A stretch of DNA of 64,000 bases from Nodosilinea sp. PGN35 (GTDB taxonomy: Bacteria > Cyanobacteriota > Cyanobacteriia > Phormidesmidales > Phormidesmidaceae). This document shows positions 36,742 to 45,735 of the stretch, piece by piece. Where the stretch lies: contig NZ_JAQKQJ010000018.1 of assembly GCF_029109325.1 (NCBI RefSeq), positions 310,001 through 374,000 of the forward strand, in the 5' to 3' direction. The notes below the pieces were generated by a model that did not search any database, was not told where the DNA came from, and was given only the letters and a program-made list of their open reading frames with translations. The translations under genes and the position numbers were made by a program. Numbering within the stretch: position 1 is the first letter of the stretch; each line of letters starts with the position of its first letter.

Positions 36742-37101
36742 GCCCAATCCCTAACCCACCTGTCCATTTCCAGGGGTGCCAATCTACCGATGGTTCAAAC
36801 TACCTGGGGCCGAGGATGTTACCGATAGTTACAGTGCCCGTGCCTCAGGGGTCGTCCCTAAATTACCCAGACCTCGCATCGAAGTCGCAGCCCGGTCAGA
36901 TTTTGCCGCTAGCCAAGGGACTGCCTAAAAACTTCAAAAAATCGCGATTGCAACCCATAAAAGCTGACCTATGATTAGCCCCAGGGGCGTGGGTGGGTAT
37001 GCTGACGACATCATTCTGCTCATTAATACTGCTTAGGGCATTCTGTTTAGGGGCAGCACCAGCCTGCTGAATCTGCAAACACCGTCGGTTGAGGGGAAGC
37101 T
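36742..37101. other. Divergent promoter region, no gene
   Basis: These 360 bp separate the leftward GGDEF/EAL gene from the rightward TPR gene. The only clear signal is the promoter at 36948-36975 for the latter. Confidence 0.5.
36948..36975 (+). promoter_or_regulatory. Predicted sigma70-type promoter of the TPR protein
   Basis: TTGCAA (36948-36953) and TATGAT (36970-36975) are spaced by 16 bp. The transcript would begin near 36982, leaving a leader of ~120 bases before ATG 37102. Confidence 0.55.
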
Positions 37102-38589
37102 ATGAAACTGCGTTACGTTTTTGTGCTGTTAGGTCTGGGCCTGGTTGTCGGGGCGATCCCTGGGAGGGGCTACGCCCAGACTCCCTCTGAACCTGCGATT
37201 TTAGAACCCGGAGCCGTTGAGCCCGAGGCCATGGATCTCGAAGGTCTTGAACCTGTCCCCCCTGCACCCGAAACCACTGGCGCGGAAGTTGCTGAGCCCG
37301 GCCTCTCGGCGATCGGTGCCTATAACCTGGGGGTCGAGCGCTACAACAGCGGTGACTATACCGCCGCCCTCGAAGCCTTTGACCTGGCGATCGAAAAAGA
37401 TCCCAGCTTGTCTAACGCCTACCTGTACCGGGGGCTGATCTACGCCGACCAGGGCGACTACAACCGCGCCCTCACCGACCTCAACCAGGCCCTGAGCGCT
37501 GACCCCAGCAATGCCAATGCCCTGTTTGCTCGGGGTAGTGTCTACTATCGCCAGGGCGACTCCAGCCAGGCCCAGGCCGATTTCAACACCGCCCTGGAGA
37601 TCAATCCGGACTCGGTGGGGGCTTACCTCTATCGCGGTCTGATCGACACCCAGCAAGGCCGCCACGACCTCGCCATCGAAGATTTTTCCACCGCCATTGA
37701 GCTCAACCCCAACAATCCCTCGGCCTACGTGCTGCGGGGCTTCGCCCTAGAGCGGGTCAGCAACTACACCGAAGCCGTTGCCGACTTTAGCCGGGCCATT
37801 GAGCTGAATGGCGATCTCCCCCGCGCCTACATGGGGCGGGGGGTGGCCTACTACCACCTGGGGTTGTTTGACGCCGCCCTCAGCGATCTCAACCAGGCCG
37901 TGGGCCGTGACCCTTCCCTGGCGCGAGCCTACCTCAACCGCAGCCATGTGTACTTCCGCCAGGGGCGGCCCAACCGGGCGCTGCAAGATCTAGATCGCGC
38001 CCTTGAGCTAAATCCCAGTCTGGCTGAGGCCTATATGAGCCGAGGTACGGTGCGGGCCAATCAGGGCGATCTGCGCGGCGCTCAGCAAGACTTTGCCAGC
38101 GTGCTTCAGCTCAACCCCGACTCCGCCATGGCCTACAAGCAAAAGGGCGACGCCCTGCTGCAAGCGGGGGATCCAACCGCTGCGATCGCAGACTACACCG
38201 AGGCCCTGTTCCTAGAACCCGCCTACGCCGCCGCCTTCAAGGCCCGAGGCGATGCCCGACTGTCTACGGGCGATGTCTTTGGGGCGATCGACGACTATAG
38301 CCAGGCCATTGCCGCAGAACCCAGCTACCTGGCAGCCTACTCGGCGCGGGGCTCGGCCTATCTCCAGGTCAATCAGCCCCAAAATGCCTACCAAGACCTC
38401 ACCCAGGCCATTGCCAGCGCCCCCACCAGCGCTGATCCCAAGCTGTTCTATAACCGGGGGGTGGTACGCGCTCGCCTCGGCGATGATGCCGGTGCCCGCC
38501 GCGACTTTGAGCAGGCTGCCCAGCTCTTTTTGCAGCAGGGTGAGGCCGCCGGATACCGGCAGACGCTGAATCAGATGAGCCAGCTGTAG
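37102..38589 (+). CDS. Secreted/periplasmic tetratricopeptide-repeat protein
   Basis: The 495-residue protein starts with a signal peptide (YVFVLLGLGLVVGAIPGRGYAQ) and a Pro/Glu-rich linker. About eleven to twelve consecutive TPRs follow (residues ~72-480), each with the A-Y-x-x-R-G-x-x-x-x-x-x-G-D/N-x-x-x-A pattern. TPR solenoids bind partner proteins, so a periplasmic scaffold role is likely. The DUF3122 gene follows 95 bp downstream on the same strand. Confidence 0.88.
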   Translation: MKLRYVFVLLGLGLVVGAIPGRGYAQTPSEPAILEPGAVEPEAMDLEGLEPVPPAPETTGAEVAEPGLSAIGAYNLGVERYNSGDYTAALEAFDLAIEKDPSLSNAYLYRGLIYADQGDYNRALTDLNQALSADPSNANALFARGSVYYRQGDSSQAQADFNTALEINPDSVGAYLYRGLIDTQQGRHDLAIEDFSTAIELNPNNPSAYVLRGFALERVSNYTEAVADFSRAIELNGDLPRAYMGRGVAYYHLGLFDAALSDLNQAVGRDPSLARAYLNRSHVYFRQGRPNRALQDLDRALELNPSLAEAYMSRGTVRANQGDLRGAQQDFASVLQLNPDSAMAYKQKGDALLQAGDPTAAIADYTEALFLEPAYAAAFKARGDARLSTGDVFGAIDDYSQAIAAEPSYLAAYSARGSAYLQVNQPQNAYQDLTQAIASAPTSADPKLFYNRGVVRARLGDDAGARRDFEQAAQLFLQQGEAAGYRQTLNQMSQL

Positions 38590-38683
38590 CAGGTCAGGGG
38601 ATGAGGAGGATGGGGTAGATAATGGATGTAGCCACTGACAACGCGGCTGACTTTCCTCACCGTCTCTACCTTCCTCATCTTTC

Positions 38684-39223
38684 ATGCATTCCCTCTGGCA
38701 TACCCTACGGCGTATCCTGCTGGCTCTGCTGCTTGGCGGTTTGCTGCTGCTGGCCCTGGCTCAGCCGGCGATCGCCTCGATTCACACCTACCGCGAGCAG
38801 CCGGGGCAGACCACCTATCGCTCGCGTCAGAGCCTGCGCGATCAGACCGGTATGGCCTGGCAGGCAACGGTGTTTAAGCGCTACAGCGACGGCACCCTAC
38901 AGGGTACCTACCTGCGGCTGGTGGGGTTTCCGGGCCAGGGGTTTACCGACACCCAGCGCGATCTGGTGATTGAAACTGGCACCACCGCCCGCTGGACGGC
39001 TCCGCGCCAGCTCGATGCCCAAACCCAGACCCTACCCGAGGGCGTCGGCCAGTACAGGGTTGATGCCCTGCTGTCTGAGCTGCCGGGCTCAATGCCGCTG
39101 ACCTTGCAGGTACCGCTGCGGGGTGGCGGCACGGCACGGCTGGTGGCCGCGCCCTACGTGGTTGACGAGTGGCTGCAACTCTACAGAATGGCTGAGGACG
39201 GTGCGTCGCCTCGGCAAGCCTAA
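38684..39223 (+). CDS. DUF3122 family exported protein
   Basis: The 179-residue protein has a signal peptide (ILLALLLGGLLLLALAQPAIA) and then SIHTYREQPGQTTYRSRQSLRDQTGMAWQATVFKRY-type sequence, LRLVGFPGQGF and GQYRVDALL, as in cyanobacterial DUF3122 proteins. Function is unknown; it is probably periplasmic. Confidence 0.82.
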   Translation: MHSLWHTLRRILLALLLGGLLLLALAQPAIASIHTYREQPGQTTYRSRQSLRDQTGMAWQATVFKRYSDGTLQGTYLRLVGFPGQGFTDTQRDLVIETGTTARWTAPRQLDAQTQTLPEGVGQYRVDALLSELPGSMPLTLQVPLRGGGTARLVAAPYVVDEWLQLYRMAEDGASPRQA

Positions 39224-40076
39224 GGGGCGACTGTGGGGGAGGCCGGTATGGCCATGGCCACCCCGGTAAAGACAGCGCCGCCGTCGCCGCGAGGCGGGCA
39301 TCCGCTGGCCCGTAACGGCTCTCGAGTCGATTCGAGAATCGATTGCTGGGGAAACGGCTATGGCCGAGAGGAAGAAGGGGCGATCGCAGTGCAGCCGTTG
39401 GGTCAGCCGCCAGAGCTGTCTCCGTAGGGAGAGCGGCGTTGAAGAGCGCGCCGCTTGCTCTGGAGATGTCTCTGGGGATGTCTCTGGGGCTATGGGGGTG
39501 GGCTTTAAAAATAAAAAGCCGGGTAAGGCGCTATCACTGAGGAGCGAACCTCCACAATGTCCTGTGGCCCTACCCGGTCTTAGCTTTGGAGCACACGCGA
39601 GTCTACAGGATGTTTAGATAATCGGCCATACACTGGAATCCGCCAATACATGAAAGTTCTGAAAAGTTCAGGATCTTGTTCAGGTGCGGGAAAAACAGGG
39701 TGATTTTCAGCAAAAACCGTTCTTTCTCAAAGACCAACTATAACTTTGCTGAAGTAATATATCGAACTGGGAACTTTGCGATCGCCACAGCGTCTGACGG
39801 CGGTCAGGCCTAGGGCAGGCCTGACTGAGGGGGGTGGTAGGGCAGGGGGCCGGAACAGTTGGCTAGCCGCTGCCGCCAGGGACTAGAGCTAGAGCCTCCA
39901 TCGCCGCGGCAGCGCCGCAGCCCTGTCGATAGCCTAAGGGGGCTGGGGGGAGCTGGGCATCAATATTGCGAAAAGCTAAGTAACGCAACGGTACGTACCA
40001 ATCCCCAGCGGACTGGGACAGGGCTGCTGAGCCGTCGCGTTAGGATGACTTTGCTAGTTTTACCAACGACAGGTTC
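39224..40076. other. Long intergenic region with structured elements
   Basis: No gene is supported in 850 bp. It contains a near-palindrome with arms TCGATTC / GAATCGA (39327-39342), a short direct repeat of ATGTCTCTGGGG at about 39465-39490, and a multi-arm hairpin element at 39519-39577. An AT-rich stretch around 39650-39780 may carry promoters. Confidence 0.5.
39519..39577 (+). other. Compact multi-hairpin element, candidate structured RNA
   Basis: Outer 7 bp arms CCGGGTA (39519-39525) and TACCCGG (39571-39577) enclose two small hairpins: GAGG / CCTC (39539-39552) and CACA / TGTG (39553-39566). The 59-base unit is flanked by an A-rich run. It is too short for a tRNA and matches no riboswitch I know. 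Confidence 0.4.
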
Positions 40077-40391
40077 ATGCTCGTCATTATTTTAATTTTT
40101 GTTGTCGGTCTTGCCCCGGCCATTGTGTCGGCGTACCTCAGCGTTCAGGCTGAGCGCAACGAAAAGTGCAGCAGCACTGAGGTCGGTGCGACGGCCCTGG
40201 GGCAGAGCATGCTCAAACTGCTCGACGGCAACGCCGATATGCACTATGTCGATGGTTTAGGCTACATGATTGGCGACATTACCTGTGATTTGAATGCGCG
40301 ATCGCCCTATCTGCGCTGCGCCATGAACCCCATGGGCCCCTGCGATGGTTGCAGTGCCTACGCGCCCAAAGTCTTCGACCGCCAGATCTAG
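40077..40391 (+). CDS. Small membrane-anchored Cys-rich protein (DUF6464-like)
   Basis: The 104-residue protein has an N-terminal membrane helix (VIILIFVVGLAPAIVSAYLSV) and a tail with DLNARSPYLRCAMNPMGPCDGCSAY, a Cys arrangement repeated in cyanobacterial proteins I recall as DUF6464. The Cys cluster may bind metal. A hairpin at 40435-40462 ends the unit. Confidence 0.7.
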   Translation: MLVIILIFVVGLAPAIVSAYLSVQAERNEKCSSTEVGATALGQSMLKLLDGNADMHYVDGLGYMIGDITCDLNARSPYLRCAMNPMGPCDGCSAYAPKVFDRQI

Positions 40392-40434
40392 GGGAATCCT
40401 GGCAGGGCGTCGGCAGGGCATGGTCAACGCTGGT

Positions 40435-40462
40435 AAGCACCTGAGGACAATCTCGGGTGCTT
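40435..40462 (+). terminator. Hairpin terminator after the DUF6464-like gene
   Basis: AAGCACCTGAG (40435-40445) pairs with CTCGGGTGCTT (40452-40462), one T-G wobble, around loop GACAAT, followed by TGTTTAT. Confidence 0.6.
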
Positions 40463-40637
40463 TGTTTATGGCCCACGGTTTGCAAGCGATCGCCCTCAGC
40501 CCAGAGAATATTCGCTCCAATCCTTAAGATAATCCTCTAAACTCCGACCGGAATACCGGGGTTTGTGGGACAATGATCAAAGTGAACGCTGAGCAACTTA
40601 CTACTTGCACCCTGTCGAGATTAAACGGAGATTTGAG

Positions 40638-41273
40638 ATGGCGCTTCAACTTGGCGATCAGGTACCTAACTTCACCCAGCAGACCAGCGAGGGTGAGATT
40701 GATTTTTACAGCTGGGCCGGCGATAGCTGGGTAGTGCTGTTTTCGCACCCCGCTGACTATACCCCCGTGTGCACCACTGAGTTGGGCAGCGTGGCCAGAC
40801 TCAAGCCCGAGTTTGAAAAGCGCAACGCCAAAGTCATCGCCCTCAGCGTAGACAACGCCGACTCCCACCAGGGCTGGATTGGCGACATCAACGAAACCCA
40901 GGGTGTGACCGTCAACTACCCCATCATTGCTGACGACGACAAAAAGGTCTCTGACCTCTACGGCATGATTCACCCCAACGCCAACGCCAAAGTCACCGTG
41001 CGCAGCGTGTTTGTCATTGACCCCAGCAAAAAGCTGCGGCTGACCATCACCTACCCGCCGAGCACTGGCCGCAACTTTGCCGAAATTCTGCGGGTGATTG
41101 ACTCGCTTCAGCTCACCGACAACTACAGCGTGGCCACCCCCGTAGACTGGAAAGATGGCGAAGACGTGGTAGTTTCCCCCACCATTCCCACCGAAGAAGC
41201 AAAGCAGCGCTTTCCCAAGGGCGTCACCGAGATTAAGCCCTACCTGCGCATGACTCCCCAACCCAACAAGTAG
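40638..41273 (+). CDS. 1-Cys peroxiredoxin (Prx6 type)
   Basis: The 211-residue peroxiredoxin reduces hydrogen peroxide and alkyl hydroperoxides. The peroxidatic Cys lies in PADYTPVCTTE, and I see no second Cys, as in Prx6/1-Cys enzymes. The long C-terminal arm (VATPVDWKDGEDVVVSPTI) is typical. The ATG at 40638 has GGAG at a good distance. A strong terminator follows. Confidence 0.93.
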   Translation: MALQLGDQVPNFTQQTSEGEIDFYSWAGDSWVVLFSHPADYTPVCTTELGSVARLKPEFEKRNAKVIALSVDNADSHQGWIGDINETQGVTVNYPIIADDDKKVSDLYGMIHPNANAKVTVRSVFVIDPSKKLRLTITYPPSTGRNFAEILRVIDSLQLTDNYSVATPVDWKDGEDVVVSPTIPTEEAKQRFPKGVTEIKPYLRMTPQPNK

Positions 41274-41299
41274 GGGCCTAACGATCACACACCACACCG

Positions 41300-41324
41300 G
41301 GCGCACCGCAGTGCGCCTTTTTTT
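41300..41324 (+). terminator. Intrinsic terminator of the 1-Cys peroxiredoxin gene
   Basis: GGCGCAC (41300-41306) and GTGCGCC (41311-41317) form a 7 bp stem with a CGCA loop, followed by seven T. Confidence 0.9.
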
Positions 41325-41398
41325 GTGCCCAATGGAATAGAGTCGGGGTGCGATCGCTGTATTACACTGGCCCTAGCGACGCATTCTGAAGGTATGGT

Positions 41399-41881
41399 GT
41401 GCTAGACGAGCAGGCTAAGAAAACGCTTTTGCGTAAGATTCCCCACGGTCTCTATATCTGTGGTGTCAAGGATGGGGACGACCTGAATGGCTTCACCGCC
41501 AGCTGGGTGATGCAGGCCTCCTTTCAGCCGCCCCTGGTAGTCAACTGCGTCAAAAACGACTCCACCTCCCACGCCATGGTCAAAGCTAGCGGTGTGTTTG
41601 CCCTCAGCTTTTTAGAGGCCGGGCAGAAAGAGCTGGCCCAAAATTTCTTTAAGCCCCTGCGCCGGGTCGGCAACAAGTTTGAAGACATTGAGTTTTACCC
41701 CGGCCCCGAAACCGGCTGCCCCATCATCAAAGACACCCTGGGCTACGTAGAATGCCGGGTGGTAGGCGCGGTCGAGCACGGCGATCATACCGTCTTTGTG
41801 GGCGAAGTGGTCGGTGCCGCCCTCCACCGTGACGGCGACCCCCTCCTGCTCGAAAGCACCGGCTGGAACTACGGCGGCTAG
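41399..41881 (+). CDS. Flavin reductase-like FMN-binding protein
   Basis: The 160-residue protein matches the flavin-reductase-like fold: KIPHGLYICGVKDGDDLNGFTASWVMQASFQPPLVVNCV and a C-terminal GDPLLLESTGWNYGG. It resembles the C-terminal flavin reductase domain of cyanobacterial flavodiiron proteins, as a stand-alone unit. It begins with GTG 41399, preceded by GAAGGT; an overlapping ATG at 41394 is out of frame. Confidence 0.85.
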   Translation: MLDEQAKKTLLRKIPHGLYICGVKDGDDLNGFTASWVMQASFQPPLVVNCVKNDSTSHAMVKASGVFALSFLEAGQKELAQNFFKPLRRVGNKFEDIEFYPGPETGCPIIKDTLGYVECRVVGAVEHGDHTVFVGEVVGAALHRDGDPLLLESTGWNYGG

Positions 41882-41892
41882 GCGAATGGATG

Positions 41893-41965
41893 GGTTTTAA
41901 GTTCTCAGTCTTGAGTTGTAAGTTATAGGCCCAATTCAACACTCAACACTCAAAACTCAAAACTC
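41893..41965. repeat. AT-rich TTGAG/CTCAA low-complexity repeat
   Basis: GTTTTAAGTTCTCAGTCTTG and tandem CAACACT / CAAAACT 7-mers (about 41937-41963) belong to the same family as 17520-17580. It lies between two rightward genes. Confidence 0.75.
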
Positions 41966-42009
41966 TCCCCATCTCCCCCACTCCCCCCATCTCCCTCACT
42001 TCTCCGCCT

Positions 42010-42363
42010 ATGCCCCTGATAAAAATTCAAACCTCTATTCCCACCCCCGACAAAGCCCAGGTTGAAGGGCTGCTCAAAGATCTGTCCGCCCGCCTGGCCA
42101 GCCATTTGGGTAAGCCCGAATCCTACGTGATGACAGCCTTTGAGGCCAATGTGCCGATGACCTTTGGCGGCACTACCGATCCCGTGTGCTATGTCGAGAT
42201 CAAAAGTGTCGGCACCATGGGCGGTGCCAAAACTCGGGCTATGAGCCAGGAGTTTTGCACCCAGCTCGAAACCGCCCTTGGGGTGCCCAAAAATCGCACC
42301 TATATCGAGTTTGCCGATGCCCCCGGTGCCATGTGGGGCTGGAACGGCGGCACCTTTGGCTAG
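42010..42363 (+). CDS. MIF-like tautomerase (phenylpyruvate tautomerase family)
   Basis: The 117-residue protein belongs to the macrophage-migration-inhibitory-factor family: the Pro after Met (MPLIKIQTS) is the catalytic base, HLGKPESYVMTAFE contains the conserved Lys, and FADAPGAMWGWNGGTFG closes the active site. It probably acts as a small trimeric tautomerase; the natural substrate is unknown. Confidence 0.9.
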   Translation: MPLIKIQTSIPTPDKAQVEGLLKDLSARLASHLGKPESYVMTAFEANVPMTFGGTTDPVCYVEIKSVGTMGGAKTRAMSQEFCTQLETALGVPKNRTYIEFADAPGAMWGWNGGTFG

Positions 42364-42499
42364 GAAACAAGACCTGAGACCATCGCCTAAAACCCCCTGC
42401 CCGAGATCATCGATAAATATCGGTTAATCATTCTGAAGAGAGATGTCTGCCCTCAGGGTTTTCCCCATACTGGCCTCGTAGCAAGCTAGGCTCACAGCT

Positions 42500-43054
42500 A
42501 TGCTAAAACTCTCTACCCTCAGCCTGATTCTGACCACCGCTTGGACACCGTTGGTAATGGGTTTGGCGGCATTTTCCCCCCTGGTGCCTACGGCGGTCGC
42601 TCAAGTCGATTTTGAATTTCAACCTGAGGCATTAGAGCCAGAACGAGAAGGGCTGCATGCCGTCTATGTAGACACCGCGGGAAATCTGCTCGGTACTTTT
42701 GTCGTCGTTCCAGGCGCTCGCCTGAGAATTGACGCTACCGGCCAGGTTGAAATTGACCAGCGAGATTTCACCACCGAAGCCACCTATTTTAACGATGGAC
42801 GCCTTCGTACCTTAGGCGATGCGCGATTTGCCTACGCCATCAACGGTCGCATTCGCAGCATCCACGGCATCAACTTTAACTATTTTAGTAACGGTCGCTT
42901 GAGGGCGGTGGGCAATACGCGGCTTGACTACTCCCGTCAGGGAAGGCTTCAGCGCATTGCTGATGTCTCTTTAGACTACGATGGCAGCGGCACACTGCGG
43001 CGCATCAACCAAAATCAAACCCGCGATGGCATTCGCATTGTGGTGGTCAATTGA
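42500..43054 (+). CDS. Exported protein with YD-like short repeats
   Basis: The 184-residue protein has a signal peptide (LSLILTTAWTPLVMGLAAF...TAVAQ). From residue ~90 it carries four to five repeats of ~17 residues with the pattern Y-x-x-x-GR-L/I-R-x-I/L-x-x-x-x-L/F-x-Y (FNDGRLRTLGD, INGRIRSIHG, SNGRLRAVGN, RQGRLQRIAD). The pattern recalls RHS/YD repeats and suggests a short beta-solenoid. Role unknown. Confidence 0.75.
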   Translation: MLKLSTLSLILTTAWTPLVMGLAAFSPLVPTAVAQVDFEFQPEALEPEREGLHAVYVDTAGNLLGTFVVVPGARLRIDATGQVEIDQRDFTTEATYFNDGRLRTLGDARFAYAINGRIRSIHGINFNYFSNGRLRAVGNTRLDYSRQGRLQRIADVSLDYDGSGTLRRINQNQTRDGIRIVVVN

Positions 43055-43112
43055 GTTGGCTTCTCCCCCCCGGCTGTGGTCAAGCTTTAGGGCCGCTCTT
43101 TAAAGCCGCTCT

Positions 43113-45029
43113 TTAAAAGGGAACGTCTCTATCGGGATGCGAGGGCTGTTTAGCTGCGGCATCGGAAGGTTTAAGAGGTACGTTGTCTAGACCTGCGCCA
43201 AGCTCATCGTCTACATCGACGACCTGGCCGTTAAAGAACTGGGCAAAGTTCTTGACGGCTCGGTCAAAGTCGCTGGCGATCGCGGGCAGCAGGGCCGACG
43301 GTTCAGGGGCGGAGGGCACCGGGGGCAAAGCTTCAGGACTCACCATCTCTGGCTCGGGGGACGGAGCGACAGGGGGAGACGACAAGACAGGGGGCGGCGG
43401 GGGATTAGGTGGTGTATGCTCTTGCCCCGGTGCCTGGGAGATGTTGGAGGCCGGGGCCTCAGGCTTTGGGTCGGGCAGCACCTCTAAAGAGACCTGCACT
43501 CTGTGGTTGAGTACCCGCTGAAAGGCCGCCTCCACATTTTCGACGCGACCCTGAGCCATCTTAAACAATGGCCTAGAGCTAATGCCGACTCGAGCCACCA
43601 CCCCATCGAAAAACAGCAGGCTGCCCTGCTGCTGCATGAGGGCGCGGGTGCCCAGGGGTTCGAGTACCGCAATTACCTGGAGCCACAGCTGGCTCAGATC
43701 GGGCGATGGGGTAGGGTCAGCGGGGGGTGGCGCGCTCTGGCCGTCGTCGGGCGGTGAACTGGCGGCGGCAGGCTCGGGCTCTGGCGGCGGTGCTGCTCCA
43801 TTGGCCGCCGCCGCTGGCGGTAAGGGCGAGTCCAACGGAGCAGGGGGTGGCCCTGGTGCAGAAACCGGGGGACTGACCGCTGGCGCTGACCGGGGGCTAG
43901 GGGCTGCCAGGGTCTCCGTTGGTCGGCTCACCCCTGCCAGGGTAGAGGGCAACAGCCCCAGCAGCGTCACCTCTAGCCATAGCCGGGGCTGGGTGGTGTT
44001 TTTGACCTGTCCCTCGGCGCTGCGCAGGTGCTGTTGCCCCAGCAGCAAAAGGGTCGCATCGACCTGGTGCACCAGGGTTTGCATGTCGGCCCAGGTGGGT
44101 GGGGTGATGGCGACCAGGTCGTGGCGATCGCCCGCCGTCTTAGCAATCAGCAGATCGCGGTAGAACCCAGCCAGGTTTTGCAGCACAATCAGTGGCTCCC
44201 GGCCCCGATCCATCAGCTTGCGGGCACCGTCGAGCACGGCGGTGCCGTCGTCGCTGAGAATAGCCTGCACCAGCGCCAGCAGGTCGCGTTCGGGCACCGC
44301 CCCCACCAGATCCCACACTGCATCGGCGGCCACGGGCGGTTCTAGCAGGCTGAGCTGGTCGAGCAGACTCTGGGCATCGCGCAGCCCTCCCTGGGAAACT
44401 TGAGCCACCAGCCGCAGGGCTTCGTCCTCGATGGCGATCGCCTCCTGATCGGCAATCTTTCGCAGGTGAGCGATCATCGGATCTAGGGGAATGCGCCGGT
44501 AGTCAAACCGCTGACAGCGCGAAATAATTGTCGGCAGCACCCGCTGAGGGTCAGTGGTGGCGAGAATAAACACCACACTGCTGGGCGGTTCCTCCAGGGT
44601 TTTGAGCAGCGCATTGAATGCCGCCGTGCTGAGCATGTGGCACTCATCGATCACATAGACCTTGTACCGACATTGCACTGGGGCAAACTGGGCGCGCTCG
44701 ATCAGCTCGCGGATGTTATCGACCCCAGTGTTGCTGGCGGCGTCGATCTCAATGAAGTCGAGGGCCGAGCCGTTGGCGATCGAGCGGCAGGTTTCGCAGA
44801 TGCCGCAAGGATCTGGAGTGGGATGATCCTGGGCAATGCAGTTGAGCGACTTGGCCAAAATGCGGGCGCTGGAGGTTTTGCCCGTGCCCCGAGGGCCACA
44901 AAACAGGTAGGCCGGGGCAATGCGCCGCTGGTTGAGAGCGCTGGTGAGGGTGGTTGCGATCGCATCTTGCCCCACCAGCGCGCCAAAGGTTTGGGGACGG
45001 TACTTGTGGTGTAGTGGTTCGTAGGCCAT
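43113..45029 (-). CDS. dnaX: DNA polymerase III subunit gamma/tau
   Basis: The 638-residue clamp-loader subunit has Walker A (CGPRGTGKTSSARIL), a zinc module (CGICETC), Walker B/DECHMLS, sensor TLEEPPSSVVF and SRCQRFDYR. A long Pro/Ala-rich C-terminal tau region follows. No intein interrupts the Walker A region, unlike dnaX of some cyanobacteria. It starts at ATG 45029. Confidence 0.97.
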   Translation of the reverse strand: MAYEPLHHKYRPQTFGALVGQDAIATTLTSALNQRRIAPAYLFCGPRGTGKTSSARILAKSLNCIAQDHPTPDPCGICETCRSIANGSALDFIEIDAASNTGVDNIRELIERAQFAPVQCRYKVYVIDECHMLSTAAFNALLKTLEEPPSSVVFILATTDPQRVLPTIISRCQRFDYRRIPLDPMIAHLRKIADQEAIAIEDEALRLVAQVSQGGLRDAQSLLDQLSLLEPPVAADAVWDLVGAVPERDLLALVQAILSDDGTAVLDGARKLMDRGREPLIVLQNLAGFYRDLLIAKTAGDRHDLVAITPPTWADMQTLVHQVDATLLLLGQQHLRSAEGQVKNTTQPRLWLEVTLLGLLPSTLAGVSRPTETLAAPSPRSAPAVSPPVSAPGPPPAPLDSPLPPAAAANGAAPPPEPEPAAASSPPDDGQSAPPPADPTPSPDLSQLWLQVIAVLEPLGTRALMQQQGSLLFFDGVVARVGISSRPLFKMAQGRVENVEAAFQRVLNHRVQVSLEVLPDPKPEAPASNISQAPGQEHTPPNPPPPPVLSSPPVAPSPEPEMVSPEALPPVPSAPEPSALLPAIASDFDRAVKNFAQFFNGQVVDVDDELGAGLDNVPLKPSDAAAKQPSHPDRDVPF

Positions 45030-45135
45030 AGCACTACGATACCGCGCCCGCTCCCCCCTCTGGGTAGTCAGGTTGTCAGACTGACTCCGCCAGCTAGGGG
45101 TGGATCAGACAGCACGGCGGCTGGGCCTGGAATAC

Positions 45136-45567
45136 TTAGTCTGAAAACTCAATAATCAGGGTTTCCATCTCCGAGGTGGCACACTGAGCGGCCTGCCCTC
45201 GGGCGGCACACATGCGAGCCTGGGTCTTGTGGGCCAGGGCTTTGACCCGTTCGACCGCCGCTGAAATATCCTGCCGGCGCTGGCGATCGCTGTGGAGGCA
45301 GGGCTGTGCAGTCGGCTGGCGCGCCCCGAGGGCTTCCAGCTGGCCCTCGGCGGGGGAGTAGCCCTGAAAATAGGCCAGCGCCAGCCGTCGAAACAGCCCC
45401 TTTAACGAGTCCGGCAGGTCTTGTTCGACTTGAGCTGGCTTGGCGAGAGCATCCACCAGCTGGCCCATGGCGTGGGCGATCAGCATGTTGTCCTGGCCGC
45501 TGGTCGGATAAACATCCTTAAGATCTAGCCAGCAGGCCTCAAAAGCTTTTAGTTCTCGTAGCATCAT
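45136..45567 (-). CDS. Conserved hypothetical protein
   Basis: The 143-residue, mainly helical protein (LKAFEACWLDLKDVYPTSGQDNMLIAHAMGQLVDAL...) has no recognised domain. A C-terminal part has two Cys (MCAARGQAAQC) and an acidic end. It lies upstream of dnaX on the same strand with a 106 bp gap and divergent from rnhA. Confidence 0.6.
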   Translation of the reverse strand: MMLRELKAFEACWLDLKDVYPTSGQDNMLIAHAMGQLVDALAKPAQVEQDLPDSLKGLFRRLALAYFQGYSPAEGQLEALGARQPTAQPCLHSDRQRRQDISAAVERVKALAHKTQARMCAARGQAAQCATSEMETLIIEFSD

Positions 45568-45735
45568 GGGGTTACTTCACCGTTGGGATAACCGTGACGA
45601 CAGTAGGTGCACCCTGCCCATGACCTGGATGTAGCTGTGTCCGGGGAGGACATCTGGTCTTACCGTTAGCATGCCCCCCGGGAACCGAAACGTTTCACGG
45701 TTGAACCGACGACTTTTGAGGATTCTATTGAAACC

